In this document: positions 25,234 through 33,865 of the stretch, piece after piece
Numbering within the stretch: position 1 is the first letter of the stretch
Layout: every line of letters begins with the position of its first letter
The notes under the pieces: generated by a model
Databases searched by the model: none
Told to the model about the DNA's origin: nothing
The model's input: only the letters and a program-made list of their open reading frames with translations
Position numbers and translations under genes: made by a program
Assembly (NCBI RefSeq): GCF_030244015.1
Contig: NZ_JASSYX010000001.1
Span: 1,612,001-1,676,000 of the forward strand
Reading direction: 5' to 3'
Length of the DNA stretch: 64,000 bases
DNA from: Pedobacter ginsengisoli
Lineage (GTDB): Bacteria > Bacteroidota > Bacteroidia > Sphingobacteriales > Sphingobacteriaceae

Positions 25234-26988
25234 ATGAGATCACTAAAGGCATTCGTCACCATATTATTTGCTGCAATGAGTTTGCAGTGTTATTCACAAT
25301 CCGCGTGTTCCGGCTTCGGCGCCATTGATGCCCTCGGAAGGAAATTGCCCACTTATGAAGAAGTTGGCGACTTAAGGAAAGACAAATTTGTCGGATTGTT
25401 CTATTGGACCTGGCATACACAGCAAAGTAAAAACAATGCACCATTCAATACCACTGAATATCTTGCCCGGGATCCTAAAGCAAAAGAAGATTACAATAAT
25501 CCCATCTGGCCGAAGAAGAATAGTCCCTGGTTTTGGTCGGAACCTTTGTTTGGATATTATATAAATACAGATGAGTGGGTATTGCGCAAACACGCCGAAA
25601 TGCTTGCAGATGCCGCAGTAGATGTGATCATCTTTGACTGCACCAATGGGAATTTCACCTGGGAGGAGTCTTATATGAAACTCTGTGAAGTGTTCACAAA
25701 GGCCAGAAAAGATGGGGTACGGACGCCGCAGATCGCCTTCATGCTGCCTTTCGGTCCCTCTTCCGGTGCAAAAGAAATTATCACAGCACTCTATAATGAT
25801 CTTTATAAAAAAGGGTTGTATACAGATCTCTGCTTCAACTGGAAGGGAAAGCCGCTGATCATGGCCTACCCGGAAATTGCCACTGATACAGAAATGCGCA
25901 ATTTCTTTACTTTTCGCCCCGGACAGCCGGTTTATGATAAAGGACCTGAAAGAAAAGACCACTGGGGCTGGCTGGAGATCTATCCTCAACATGGCTTTGT
26001 GAAAACAAGTACAGGTTTTGAGCAGGCTGTTGTCGGCGTAGCTCAAAACTGGTCAAAGGAACGGGGGCTAACTGCAATGAATGCTCCAGGGTCTTTCGGC
26101 AGAAGCTATACGGCTCAAAAGGGCCTGATCAGAGCACCCGGAGCTGTAAATTACGGATACAATTTTCAGGAGCAGTGGGAAAGGGCACTGGAGATTGATC
26201 CCGAATTCATCTTCATCACCGGATGGAATGAATGGATAGCTGGTCGTGCAGAATCGTGGGGAAAGCAGACCAATGCTTTTCCGGATGAGTTCGATCAGGA
26301 AGGCAGCAGGGATATTGAAATGATGAAAGGCGGACATGGTGACAATTATTACTACCAGATGATCGCAAACATCCGCAGGTTTAAAGGGATGCCGAAACCC
26401 CAAAAGGTGTCAGGTCCTGTTCGTATCTCTGTTGATGGAGAGTTCAAAGAATGGGAAGCTGTTTCTCCAAAGTACAGCAGTTACAAAGGAAGTACCCTGC
26501 ACCGTGACAGCAGGGGATGGGGAAACTTACGGTATGTAAACAACAGCGGCCGAAATGACATCGTCGCGGCAAAAGTGGCAAGGGATAAAGATTATGTTTA
26601 CTTCTACATAGAAACTGCGGCGCCCATGACTCCCAAGACAGATCCTGCCTGGATGCGCATCTTTATCGATATTGATCTGGACAAAAATACCGGCTGGGAG
26701 GGATACGACTTTGTCATCAACAGAACCGCGCCAAAACAAAAAGCATATTTGGAAAAGACGGATTTTGGTTGGAATTGGGAGGCTGCAGGTGAACTGGACT
26801 ATGCAGTAAAATCAAACCAGCTGGAGCTGAAGATTCCCCGTTCACTATTGGGGGTAAAAGAGGTGTTAAATTTTGGCTTTAAGTGTCAAGATAACACTAA
26901 GTCAGACAATGACATTATGGATTTCTGGATAAATGGCGATGCTGCTCCGGCGGGAAGAGCATATTATCACTATAAGTCAGGTAGTTAA
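25234..26988 (+). CDS. GH71/99-like exported protein with CBM9-like domain (copy 2)
   Basis: 584 residues from the ATG at 25234, one base after the stop of copy 1. The long upstream frame overlaps copy 1 and lacks a signal peptide, so it is rejected. The signal peptide MRSLKAFVTILFAAMSLQCYSQS starts the protein. Shared landmarks with copy 1: DALGR, RKDKFVGLFYWTW, DEWVLRKHAEMLADAAVDVIIFDCTNG, FQEQWERALEIDPEFIFITGWNEWIAG, GDNYYYQMIANIRRFKG and the CBM9-like end (GRNDIVAAKV, WMRIFIDID, GWEGYDFV). The two are diverged enough to suggest an old duplication with split specificity. Last gene of the GH106 unit. Confidence 0.8.
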   Translation: MRSLKAFVTILFAAMSLQCYSQSACSGFGAIDALGRKLPTYEEVGDLRKDKFVGLFYWTWHTQQSKNNAPFNTTEYLARDPKAKEDYNNPIWPKKNSPWFWSEPLFGYYINTDEWVLRKHAEMLADAAVDVIIFDCTNGNFTWEESYMKLCEVFTKARKDGVRTPQIAFMLPFGPSSGAKEIITALYNDLYKKGLYTDLCFNWKGKPLIMAYPEIATDTEMRNFFTFRPGQPVYDKGPERKDHWGWLEIYPQHGFVKTSTGFEQAVVGVAQNWSKERGLTAMNAPGSFGRSYTAQKGLIRAPGAVNYGYNFQEQWERALEIDPEFIFITGWNEWIAGRAESWGKQTNAFPDEFDQEGSRDIEMMKGGHGDNYYYQMIANIRRFKGMPKPQKVSGPVRISVDGEFKEWEAVSPKYSSYKGSTLHRDSRGWGNLRYVNNSGRNDIVAAKVARDKDYVYFYIETAAPMTPKTDPAWMRIFIDIDLDKNTGWEGYDFVINRTAPKQKAYLEKTDFGWNWEAAGELDYAVKSNQLELKIPRSLLGVKEVLNFGFKCQDNTKSDNDIMDFWINGDAAPAGRAYYHYKSGS

Positions 26989-27027
26989 TATTTGTATTAC
27001 ATAGGTTGTGTGTTGTTTTAAAAATTC

Positions 27028-27044
27028 TATATTAGTGGCGCAGG
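27028..27044 (+). promoter_or_regulatory. Promoter-like motif before the epimerase gene
   Basis: TATATTAGTGGCGCAGG, with a TTG (27006-27008) 19 nt upstream, looks like a Bacteroidota promoter with TATATTAG as a one-mismatch -7 box. It is 15/17 identical to the motif before GH106. The 149-bp gap after copy 2 holds no clear terminator. Confidence 0.45.
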
Positions 27045-27176
27045 AGCTAAATATCCATTCTTTTACTCAGTTTATCCATTTAGGCATAAATTATAATCGA
27101 TAGTTTTACCTCTGGCAATAACCAAATTTTCACACAAATGAATTTTAAAACACAAACTATTACTACACCTAAATCG

Positions 27177-28046
27177 ATGAACCTAACCCGTAAAATTTTT
27201 TCAGGATTGTGCTTGCTGCTGATCCTGGGTGCTTGCAAAAGCATGAATTCTAATAAAAGCGGATCAAGTGCCAAAAACCCTGAAAGCAAGCTGGGATGGG
27301 AGCTTGGATCTCAGGCTTACACTTTCAGAATGTTTACTTTCGCCGAGGCGATAAAGAAGATTGACAGCTGTAACCTGAGATATGTGGAAGCATTTCCAGG
27401 ACAGAAGATCGGTGGCGGCATAGAAGGAACAATGGGACCTGATATGGACGATGCGAAACGGAAAGCGGTCCTTGAAATGTTGAAAGCAAACAATGTAAAA
27501 GTTGTTGCCTTTGGCGTGACCGGTGCCAATAGTGAGGCAGACTGGGTTAAATTGTTTGAATTCTGCAAAGCTATGGGTATTCACACCATCACTTCGGAAC
27601 CAAATGAAAAAGACATTCCATTGCTTTCAAAATTAGCTGATCAATACCAGATCAATGTGGCGATCCATAACCATCCGGACCCGTCGCATTACTGGAATCC
27701 TGATATTGTATTAAATGCAATAAAAGGACAAAGCAAACGTATTGGTGCATGTGCCGATATAGGTCACTGGGTACGTTCAGGACTGGATCCTGTAGAATGT
27801 CTTAAGAAACTGGAGGGTCATGTTCTGCACTCGCATATGAAAGACCTTCATGAAAAAGGCAAAGGTGGTCATGATGTGCACTGGGGAGAAGGGGTTTCCG
27901 ACATTCCTGCTGTTATCGCCGAGCTGAAAAGACAAAATTTTAAAGGAGCGATCTCCGCAGAATACGAATACAACTGGCTAAGTAACAGTGCAGATGTAGC
28001 CGCAAGCGTTGTCAATTTCCGTAACCTTGTAACAAAAACCAACTAG
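27177..28046 (+). CDS. Lipoprotein sugar phosphate isomerase/epimerase-like TIM barrel
   Basis: About 289 residues from the ATG at 27177, which gives a lipoprotein signal with lipobox LGAC (MNLTRKIFSGLCLLLILGACKS); a start at 27138 would add 13 residues. The mature part is an AP-endonuclease-2/xylose isomerase-like barrel: GSQAYTFRMFTFAEAIKKIDSCNLRYVEAF, TITSEP, VAIHNHPDPSHYW, GACADIGHWVRSG, HSHMKDLHE and the C-terminal Glu in ISAEYEYNW, together supplying the usual His/Asp/Glu metal ligands. A periplasmic, membrane-anchored member suggests action on extracytoplasmic sugars, perhaps keto-sugars or their isomers. It is 12 bp before the PQQ dehydrogenase gene. Confidence 0.85.
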   Translation: MNLTRKIFSGLCLLLILGACKSMNSNKSGSSAKNPESKLGWELGSQAYTFRMFTFAEAIKKIDSCNLRYVEAFPGQKIGGGIEGTMGPDMDDAKRKAVLEMLKANNVKVVAFGVTGANSEADWVKLFEFCKAMGIHTITSEPNEKDIPLLSKLADQYQINVAIHNHPDPSHYWNPDIVLNAIKGQSKRIGACADIGHWVRSGLDPVECLKKLEGHVLHSHMKDLHEKGKGGHDVHWGEGVSDIPAVIAELKRQNFKGAISAEYEYNWLSNSADVAASVVNFRNLVTKTN

Positions 28047-28058
28047 TAAAACACACAC

Positions 28059-30740
28059 ATGATCAAGTTATCATTCTGGAAACCAATAACAGCACTTTCG
28101 CTGTTATTGGTTTCGGCATATATAGCGAACGGACAAACTGCAGCTAAACCTGATGAAAACAGGTTTACTAAAGTTGTACTTCAGCAAAAACTGGAAGAAC
28201 CAATGCAATTCCAGATCCTTGACGGGGGAAAAGTACTGTACGCTGAGCGTAAAGGAAAACTAAAGCTTTATGATCCTGCCACGGGCAAGATGGTAGTAGT
28301 TGCTGAGTTCAATGTCAGCAGGGAATATGTAAGCAAAAGCGGTGAGCATTCTGAGGGTGAAGACGGATTACAGGGTGTGATCCTTGATCCTGATTATGCA
28401 AAGAACCATTGGATCTACATTTATTATTCTCCAAAGGAGGAATCGGTAAACAGGCTTTCCAGGTTCACATGGGCTGGTGGAAAGCTGAATATGGCTACAG
28501 AAAAGAAAGTACTGGACGTGGTTGTACAGCGTGAAGAATGCTGTCATGTCGGCGGGGGTATGCTCTTTGATAAGGACAAAAACCTTTACCTGACTACAGG
28601 CGACAATACTTTCTCGAGGTCGTCTGATGGGTTTACCCCAATTGATGAACGCGCTGGAGAAGGCCCGCGTGACGCACAAAAGTCTTCAGGAAATACCAAT
28701 GACCTGAGGGGAAAGATCCTGCGCATCCATCCTGAACCGGATGGCAGCTACACCATTCCTGAAGGAAATCTATTTCCCAAAGGTACTCCTAAGACACGTC
28801 CTGAGATCTATACCATGGGCAACAGGAATCCCTGGAGATTGACAATAGACAGCAAAAATGGCTGGCTTTTTTGGGGTGAAGTTGGTCCTGATGGTTCAAA
28901 CTCGTCGGATCTGAGGGGGCCGAGGTCTTATGACGAATTTAATATTGCAAAAAAAGCCGGGAACTATGGCTGGCCATATTTTAACGGCAAGGAAGCTTAT
29001 CGCTACTACAATTTTGCGACAAAGGAATCCGGCGCCTGGTGGGACCCGCTAAAGCCAACCAACAATTCTCCCAACAATACGGGATTGAACGTTTTACCAC
29101 CTGCCACTGATCCGTTTATCTGGTATCCGTATGCAGTAAGTGAGCAGTTCCCGGAGATGGGTAGTGGCGGCCGCAGTGCCGTTGGCGGCCCTATATTTCA
29201 CGCTGCTGATTTTAAAAATGCGAAATATCTTTTCCCTGCATATTATGAGGGCAAATGGCTGATCACCGACTGGGTGAGGGGCTGGATCCTGGCTGTTACT
29301 TTTGATGATGAAGGTAAATTCATTTCTATGGAGCGCTTTTTGCCTAACCTGACCTTGCGCGGGCCTATTGATATGAAATTCGGGCCTGATGGCAGTTTGT
29401 ACATTATGGAATATGGCAACGGTTATTTCAAGGACCTTCCCGAGGCAGAGCTAATCAAGATAGAATTTAACGGGGGCAACCGCAAGCCTGAAGTACAGGC
29501 GACAGCCAATAAAGTTGCAGGACCGCTTCCTTTAAAAGTGCAATTGTCATCTGCCGGAACGTCAGATTCTGACGGCGATCCGCTGACTTACAACTGGAAG
29601 ATCACTAAGAATGGAAAGCTTGTTCAGACAAAGACTGCTGCCAATCCGGAGATATTATTAAGTACCGCAGGTGTTTATAAGGCAACCCTGACTGTGACCG
29701 ATCCTTCAGGTGCCAGGAACAGCAAGTCTGTAGAGATCTCGGCTGGAAATGCCGTGCCGGTAGTTAATTTTAACTTCACAAAGGGCAACACCAGTTTCTT
29801 TTTTCCAGGCAATACTATTAATTATGCTGTAAGTGTAACTGATAAAGAAGACGGCAGCCTCGCAAATAAAAAAATCCTTCCTTCACAGGTTTCTGTTTCT
29901 ATCAACTATCTGTCAGAAGGTTATGATATGACCGTTGTCGCCCAGAATCAAAACAAGCAGGATGTCGGTGCGCAGTTTGCGGGAGCTAAGGCATTGATCA
30001 GGAAAAGTGATTGTAATGCCTGTCATACGGTAGATACACGGTCACTCGGGCCTTCATTTACTGAAGTGGCGTTAAAATACAAAGGCAGCAAAACTGCAGA
30101 AGAAACGCTGACTAAAAAAGTAATCAACGGGGGTTCAGGTGTATGGGGTGATGCAATGATGCCTGCCCATACTGGCATGTCTACAGCGGAGGTCAGTTCG
30201 ATCATTAAATATGTACTGAGCCTGAGCGAAAAAAAGGCCGCAGCTAAGAATCTTCCGGTTACAGGAAGCTACACGACTCATGAGCAGCTCGGACAAACCA
30301 ACAAAGGCTCATTTATTTTCAGGGCTGCGTATAAAGACCGTGGTTCGAAACTTGCACCCGCACAGACGGGGGAAAGTATTGTTGTGTTGCGTAATCCGAC
30401 TTTACTTGTTGCAAATGCGGACGCTTTTGACGGAATAGATTTCAACGGTAATAAATCTGTGGCTACGCCTAAAGAAAAAGGATCGTTTATTCAATTGAAA
30501 AATATTGACCTGACCGGTATCAAAAAGCTTGAACTGGCTGGTACCGACAAGAAAGCATCAGGTGCTTTTGAAGTAAGACTTGATGCTGCAGACGGAAAGG
30601 TAATCGGTCATTCGGCCGCTTCCGTTGATGGGCAGAAGACTTCAGCTGATCTGGTCAGTTCAGCCGGAAAGCATGATGTGTTCATCGTCTTTGCTGAAGC
30701 CGCTGGAAAGGTTACAGCCATTAACATAAAAGACCGTTAA
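28059..30740 (+). CDS. PQQ-dependent sugar dehydrogenase with PKD, cytochrome c and CBM-like domains
   Basis: 893 residues, signal peptide at about 1-27. Order of domains: glucose/sorbosone-type beta-propeller (about 35-470; REECCHVGGGMLFD, GNRNPWRLTID, DWVRGWILAV, DGSLYIMEYGNGY); a PKD-like beta domain (about 475-560; TSDSDGDPLTYNW); another beta domain; one c-type haem site CNACH with the axial Met in MMPAHTGM (about 648-720); and a C-terminal carbohydrate-binding-like module. It would oxidise an exported sugar and pass electrons to its own haem. A perfect 15-bp hairpin lies inside the signal-peptide codons (28079-28114). Substrate unknown. Confidence 0.9.
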   Translation: MIKLSFWKPITALSLLLVSAYIANGQTAAKPDENRFTKVVLQQKLEEPMQFQILDGGKVLYAERKGKLKLYDPATGKMVVVAEFNVSREYVSKSGEHSEGEDGLQGVILDPDYAKNHWIYIYYSPKEESVNRLSRFTWAGGKLNMATEKKVLDVVVQREECCHVGGGMLFDKDKNLYLTTGDNTFSRSSDGFTPIDERAGEGPRDAQKSSGNTNDLRGKILRIHPEPDGSYTIPEGNLFPKGTPKTRPEIYTMGNRNPWRLTIDSKNGWLFWGEVGPDGSNSSDLRGPRSYDEFNIAKKAGNYGWPYFNGKEAYRYYNFATKESGAWWDPLKPTNNSPNNTGLNVLPPATDPFIWYPYAVSEQFPEMGSGGRSAVGGPIFHAADFKNAKYLFPAYYEGKWLITDWVRGWILAVTFDDEGKFISMERFLPNLTLRGPIDMKFGPDGSLYIMEYGNGYFKDLPEAELIKIEFNGGNRKPEVQATANKVAGPLPLKVQLSSAGTSDSDGDPLTYNWKITKNGKLVQTKTAANPEILLSTAGVYKATLTVTDPSGARNSKSVEISAGNAVPVVNFNFTKGNTSFFFPGNTINYAVSVTDKEDGSLANKKILPSQVSVSINYLSEGYDMTVVAQNQNKQDVGAQFAGAKALIRKSDCNACHTVDTRSLGPSFTEVALKYKGSKTAEETLTKKVINGGSGVWGDAMMPAHTGMSTAEVSSIIKYVLSLSEKKAAAKNLPVTGSYTTHEQLGQTNKGSFIFRAAYKDRGSKLAPAQTGESIVVLRNPTLLVANADAFDGIDFNGNKSVATPKEKGSFIQLKNIDLTGIKKLELAGTDKKASGAFEVRLDAADGKVIGHSAASVDGQKTSADLVSSAGKHDVFIVFAEAAGKVTAINIKDR
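28079..28114 (+). repeat. Perfect 15-bp hairpin inside the PQQ dehydrogenase signal-peptide codons
   Basis: GAAACCAATAACAGC (28079-28093), a 6-nt loop, and GCTGTTATTGGTTTC (28100-28114) form a perfect stem. It begins 32 nt after the stop codon of the upstream gene and 20 nt after the start of this one. No T-tract follows. It could stabilise the upstream mRNA or limit translation of this gene. Confidence 0.85.
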
Positions 30741-30750
30741 TATTCTATAT

Positions 30751-30787
30751 TTGCCATCATTGAGCATTATTTGTTTAATGATGGCAA
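30751..30787 (+). terminator. Hairpin after the PQQ dehydrogenase gene
   Basis: TTGCCATCATT pairs with AATGATGGCAA, 11 bp and a 15-nt loop. It starts 11 nt after the stop codon. Only A/T-rich sequence follows, so efficiency is uncertain. Confidence 0.6.
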
Positions 30788-30908
30788 AATATCGTTGCCC
30801 TGGCCATAGAGCCAAAAAGGAAGCCTGATTCAAGGGGTTCTATTTAGGGATACACAAAATCAACTCAGAGCACAACCGTTAAGATAGGGTAGTATTGCTG
30901 TTTGAAAC

Positions 30909-30961
30909 TAACAATATTTTAATAAGGTAGTAACAGGGTCTTAACAGGGTGATAACAGGGT
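30909..30961 (+). repeat. 11-bp-period TAACAGGGT array upstream of GH95
   Basis: Three perfect copies of TAACAGGGT start at 30931, 30942 and 30953, exactly 11 bp apart. In the same phase, TAATAAGGT at 30920 keeps 7 of 9 bases and TAACAATAT at 30909 keeps 6 of 9. One copy per helical turn places all copies on one face of the DNA, which suggests a side-by-side protein-binding array. Confidence 0.8.
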
Positions 30962-31104
30962 CATTGATATAATTATAATATAGTTAATACATAATTTTAA
31001 GTTAAATAATCCATCATTTATCTAGCTTAATCCATTTCAATTCCCTCAATAAACAATATTTTTACTCTAAATAATAACCAAATTAAATCGTATCCTGATT
31101 CCCA

Positions 31105-33429
31105 ATGGTCAAAAAGCAACTACTCTTCATCGCGGTAACTTATCTGTTATACAATAGTTCGCAGGCGCAGCAAAAGCCACTCAACCTGTGGTATGAGCAA
31201 CCTGCCAGAGTTTGGGAGGAAACTTTGCCATTGGGCAATGGAAGATTAGGCATGACACCTGACGGTGGGGTGTACAAGGAAAAGATCGTATTAAACGACA
31301 TTACATTATGGTCGGGTTCTCCTCAGGATGCCAATAACTACGAGGCCTATAAGAGTCTGCCTGCCATCCGCAAACTGATTGCTGAAGGCAAAAATGAAGA
31401 GGCACAGGACCTGGTCAATAAAAATTTTGTCTGTAAAGGTCCCGGTTCCGGTGGTGTGCAATGGGGCAAATACCAGACGCTTGGTGATTTGGAAATCGAA
31501 TATGATTATGGAAATACAGCAGCCCAACCGCAACACTATCATCGAGAACTTTCTTTAGATAATGCATTGGCTACCACTACTTTTAAGCTTAATGGGGTAA
31601 ATTATAAAAGAACCTATTTCACCAGTTTTGATGATGACGTAGATGTGATCAGGATCACTGCCGATCAGGCCGGGAAATTAAACTGTAAGATCAGCATAAA
31701 ACGGGCAGAAAGATTTGCGGTAAAGACAGAAGGTCAAGAACTGCAGATGTATGGCCAGCTGGACAACGGCACCGACGGAAAGGGCATGCAATACCTGACC
31801 CGCATCCGGACGAAGACAAAAGATGGAACTGTAGCCGCAGATGAAAACTCACTGATTGTAAAAAATGCTACGGAACTCGTTATTTATGTATCTGCGGGCA
31901 CCGATTTCAAAGGGTTTTCTTATAAAACTGCGACAGCCAAATTACTGAGTGCGGCAATTAGAAAGCCATATGAACTACAAGAAGCCAAACACATTGCCAA
32001 TTTTGGAAAACTCTTTAAGCGGGTTAGCATAGATCTTGGACAAGGGATTTCTTCAAATCTGCCAACAAACAAAAGACTGGATCTGTTTTACAAAAATTTC
32101 CAGGATGATCCCGGACTAGCTGCATTATTTATGCAGTTTGGCCGTTACCTGACCATTAGCAGTACCAGGGTAGGGCTGTTGCCGCCAAACTTACAGGGCT
32201 TATGGGCCAAAGAGATCAATACACCCTGGAACGGTGACTACCATCTGGATGTAAATGTGCAGATGAACCACTGGCCGGTAGAAGTCACTAACCTTTCAGA
32301 ACTCAATTTACCACTTGCAGAATTGGTTGAGGGGCTGGTAGAGCCAGGCAGGAAAACAGCTAAAGCTTATTATAATGCAGACGGATGGATCGCACACGTA
32401 ATCACCAATGTATGGGGGTTTACAGAGCCGGGTGAAAGCGCATCATGGGGCGTTGCCAATGCGGGTTCCGGCTGGTTATGCAACAACCTATGGGAGCATT
32501 ATGCCTTCTCTCAGGATAAAACCTATCTGAAGCGGATTTATCCCGTTTTAAAAGGATCCGCACAGTTTTACAACAATGCGCTGGTAAAAGATCTCAAATC
32601 GGGCTGGTGGGTTACTTCACCTTCAGTCTCGCCGGAGAACTCCTTCTACCTGCCAAACGGCAAGACGGCCAATGTTTCTATGGGACCAACGATTGACAAC
32701 CAGATTGTCAGGGATCTGTTCAATAATGTAATTGCCGCCTCTAAAATGCTGAACGTAGATCCTGAATTTAGAAAGGTGTTACAAGATAAATTGACATCCA
32801 TACCCCCTCCCGGTGTAATCAGCAAAAGCGGACGCATCCAGGAGTGGCTGGAAGATTATAAGGAAACCGATCCGCAGCACCGCCACATTTCTCATCTCTG
32901 GGGGTTATACCCGGCATCATTAATTACACCTACTGCTACACCAGCACTGGCAGAAGCAGCAAAAAAAACATTGGAAGTAAGAGGAGATGACGGTCCGAGC
33001 TGGACGATCGCCTACAAGGTATTGTTCTGGGCACGTCTGCAGGATGGCAATCGCGCATTTAAGTTACTCAGGGAAATATTGAAACCAACGTCGAGGACAG
33101 ATATCAACTATGGCGCAGGCGGCGGAGTTTATCCGAATATGCTTTCGGCAGGCCCCCCATTCCAGATAGATGGTAATTTTGGTGCTGAAGCAGGCATCGC
33201 TGAAATGTTGCTGCAAAGTCATGATGGTTTTATCGACCTGTTGCCCGCGATACCGGATGCCTGGAAAAGCTCTGGCTCAGTCAAAGGTCTGAAAGCAAGA
33301 GGCAATTACACAGTAAGTATGAGCTGGAAAGATGGTAAAGTACAGGAGTACACCATTTCGTCTCCTAAGCCTTCCAAAGTGAAGGTTAAGGTAAACGGTG
33401 TGATAAAGCTCATTACCTCAACTAACTAG
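31105..33429 (+). CDS. GH95-family alpha-L-fucosidase/galactosidase
   Basis: 774 residues with signal peptide (about 1-22). The GH95 N-terminal domain is plain (LWYEQPARVWEETLPLGNGRLGMTPDGGVYKEKIVLNDITLWSGSPQD), then the (alpha/alpha)6 barrel with GLLPPNLQGLWAKEINTPWNGDYHLDVNVQMNHWPVEVTNLSEL, SPSVSPENSF, RHISHLWGLYP and DGNFGAEAGIAEMLLQSHDG. GH95 enzymes invert alpha-1,2-linked L-fucose, and some act on alpha-L-galactose as in pectin or xyloglucan. The block LDVNVQMN has Asp where some characterised members have the first of two catalytic-region Asn residues, a change I cannot evaluate without alignment. The regulatory array upstream suggests separate control from the preceding operon. Confidence 0.9.
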   Translation: MVKKQLLFIAVTYLLYNSSQAQQKPLNLWYEQPARVWEETLPLGNGRLGMTPDGGVYKEKIVLNDITLWSGSPQDANNYEAYKSLPAIRKLIAEGKNEEAQDLVNKNFVCKGPGSGGVQWGKYQTLGDLEIEYDYGNTAAQPQHYHRELSLDNALATTTFKLNGVNYKRTYFTSFDDDVDVIRITADQAGKLNCKISIKRAERFAVKTEGQELQMYGQLDNGTDGKGMQYLTRIRTKTKDGTVAADENSLIVKNATELVIYVSAGTDFKGFSYKTATAKLLSAAIRKPYELQEAKHIANFGKLFKRVSIDLGQGISSNLPTNKRLDLFYKNFQDDPGLAALFMQFGRYLTISSTRVGLLPPNLQGLWAKEINTPWNGDYHLDVNVQMNHWPVEVTNLSELNLPLAELVEGLVEPGRKTAKAYYNADGWIAHVITNVWGFTEPGESASWGVANAGSGWLCNNLWEHYAFSQDKTYLKRIYPVLKGSAQFYNNALVKDLKSGWWVTSPSVSPENSFYLPNGKTANVSMGPTIDNQIVRDLFNNVIAASKMLNVDPEFRKVLQDKLTSIPPPGVISKSGRIQEWLEDYKETDPQHRHISHLWGLYPASLITPTATPALAEAAKKTLEVRGDDGPSWTIAYKVLFWARLQDGNRAFKLLREILKPTSRTDINYGAGGGVYPNMLSAGPPFQIDGNFGAEAGIAEMLLQSHDGFIDLLPAIPDAWKSSGSVKGLKARGNYTVSMSWKDGKVQEYTISSPKPSKVKVKVNGVIKLITSTN

Positions 33430-33694
33430 TTCCGAATATACCTTTATAGGCAGACCAGCAAGCGTTTTTGATTTCCTGGGGAAGATTATCCTTTACATAG
33501 AACTGAATGCCTTTTTCGGTATAGAAGTAACGGAAGTAATTGCCCAGCTTATCTGGTTTCTCACCGGTGAGGATGCTTTCGCGTTTGTTCAGCCAGTGTA
33601 AATAGGTCACTTCAACACGCGCCAGGGCTACTTCAAGGTCTCTTATTTTGCCGGAATTTTTATCAATCTGCATCAGTTCACTATAATCACTCAT
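33422..33694 (-). CDS. Small hypothetical protein
   Basis: 90 residues, soluble, mostly helical in appearance: MSDYSELMQIDKNSGKIRDLEVALARVEVTYLHWLNKRESIL then a KLGNYFRYFYTEKGIQFYVKDNLPQE segment and a hydrophobic helix end (IKNACWSAYKGIFG). No family is recognised. It overlaps the GH95 3' end by 8 bp. A TAGATTTG -7 box (33699-33706, minus strand) ends 4 nt before its ATG, supporting both a real gene and a leaderless transcript. Confidence 0.65.
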   Translation of the reverse strand: MSDYSELMQIDKNSGKIRDLEVALARVEVTYLHWLNKRESILTGEKPDKLGNYFRYFYTEKGIQFYVKDNLPQEIKNACWSAYKGIFGTS

Positions 33695-33698
33695 ATCA

Positions 33699-33706
33699 CA
33701 AATCTA
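33699..33706 (-). promoter_or_regulatory. -7 box 4 nt before a small hypothetical gene
   Basis: TAGATTTG on the minus strand matches TAnnTTTG and sits 4 nt before the ATG at 33694, the same geometry as argS, mnmE, the HipA gene and one lacI gene. Confidence 0.55.
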
Positions 33707-33865
33707 TGTAAGATGTAAAGATACGGATAATTTAATGGTTAAAAGATTTGGTCTTAAAACCTCATTCTCAGACGGCTATACGCATCATTTTTAAGAATAT
33801 AACTATTGTTTGGTATATTTATGCGTGTTTTACTTCGGAACTGGTGGTCCGTTAATATCATTCTT

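Larger units (their letters stand above)
30741..31104 (+). other. 364-bp intergenic region before GH95
   Basis: This AT-rich gap contains, in order: a TATATTTG -7-like box (30746-30753), a hairpin with a perfect 11-bp stem (30751-30761 with 30777-30787), the 11-bp-period TAACAGGGT repeat (30909-30961) and an AT-rich stretch up to the GH95 start. No ORF of note. The hairpin probably terminates the PQQ dehydrogenase transcript although no good T-tract follows it. Confidence 0.7.

Noticed and set aside
25372..26046. Antisense ORF of 224 codons in the second GH71/99-like gene
   Set aside because: Shadow frame; the plus-strand gene is operon-coupled and shows conserved motifs.
30746..30753. TATATTTG as a promoter for a long GH95 leader or small RNA
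   Set aside because: Good -7 match, but it lies within the hairpin after the PQQ gene and has no -33 element or product that I can support.
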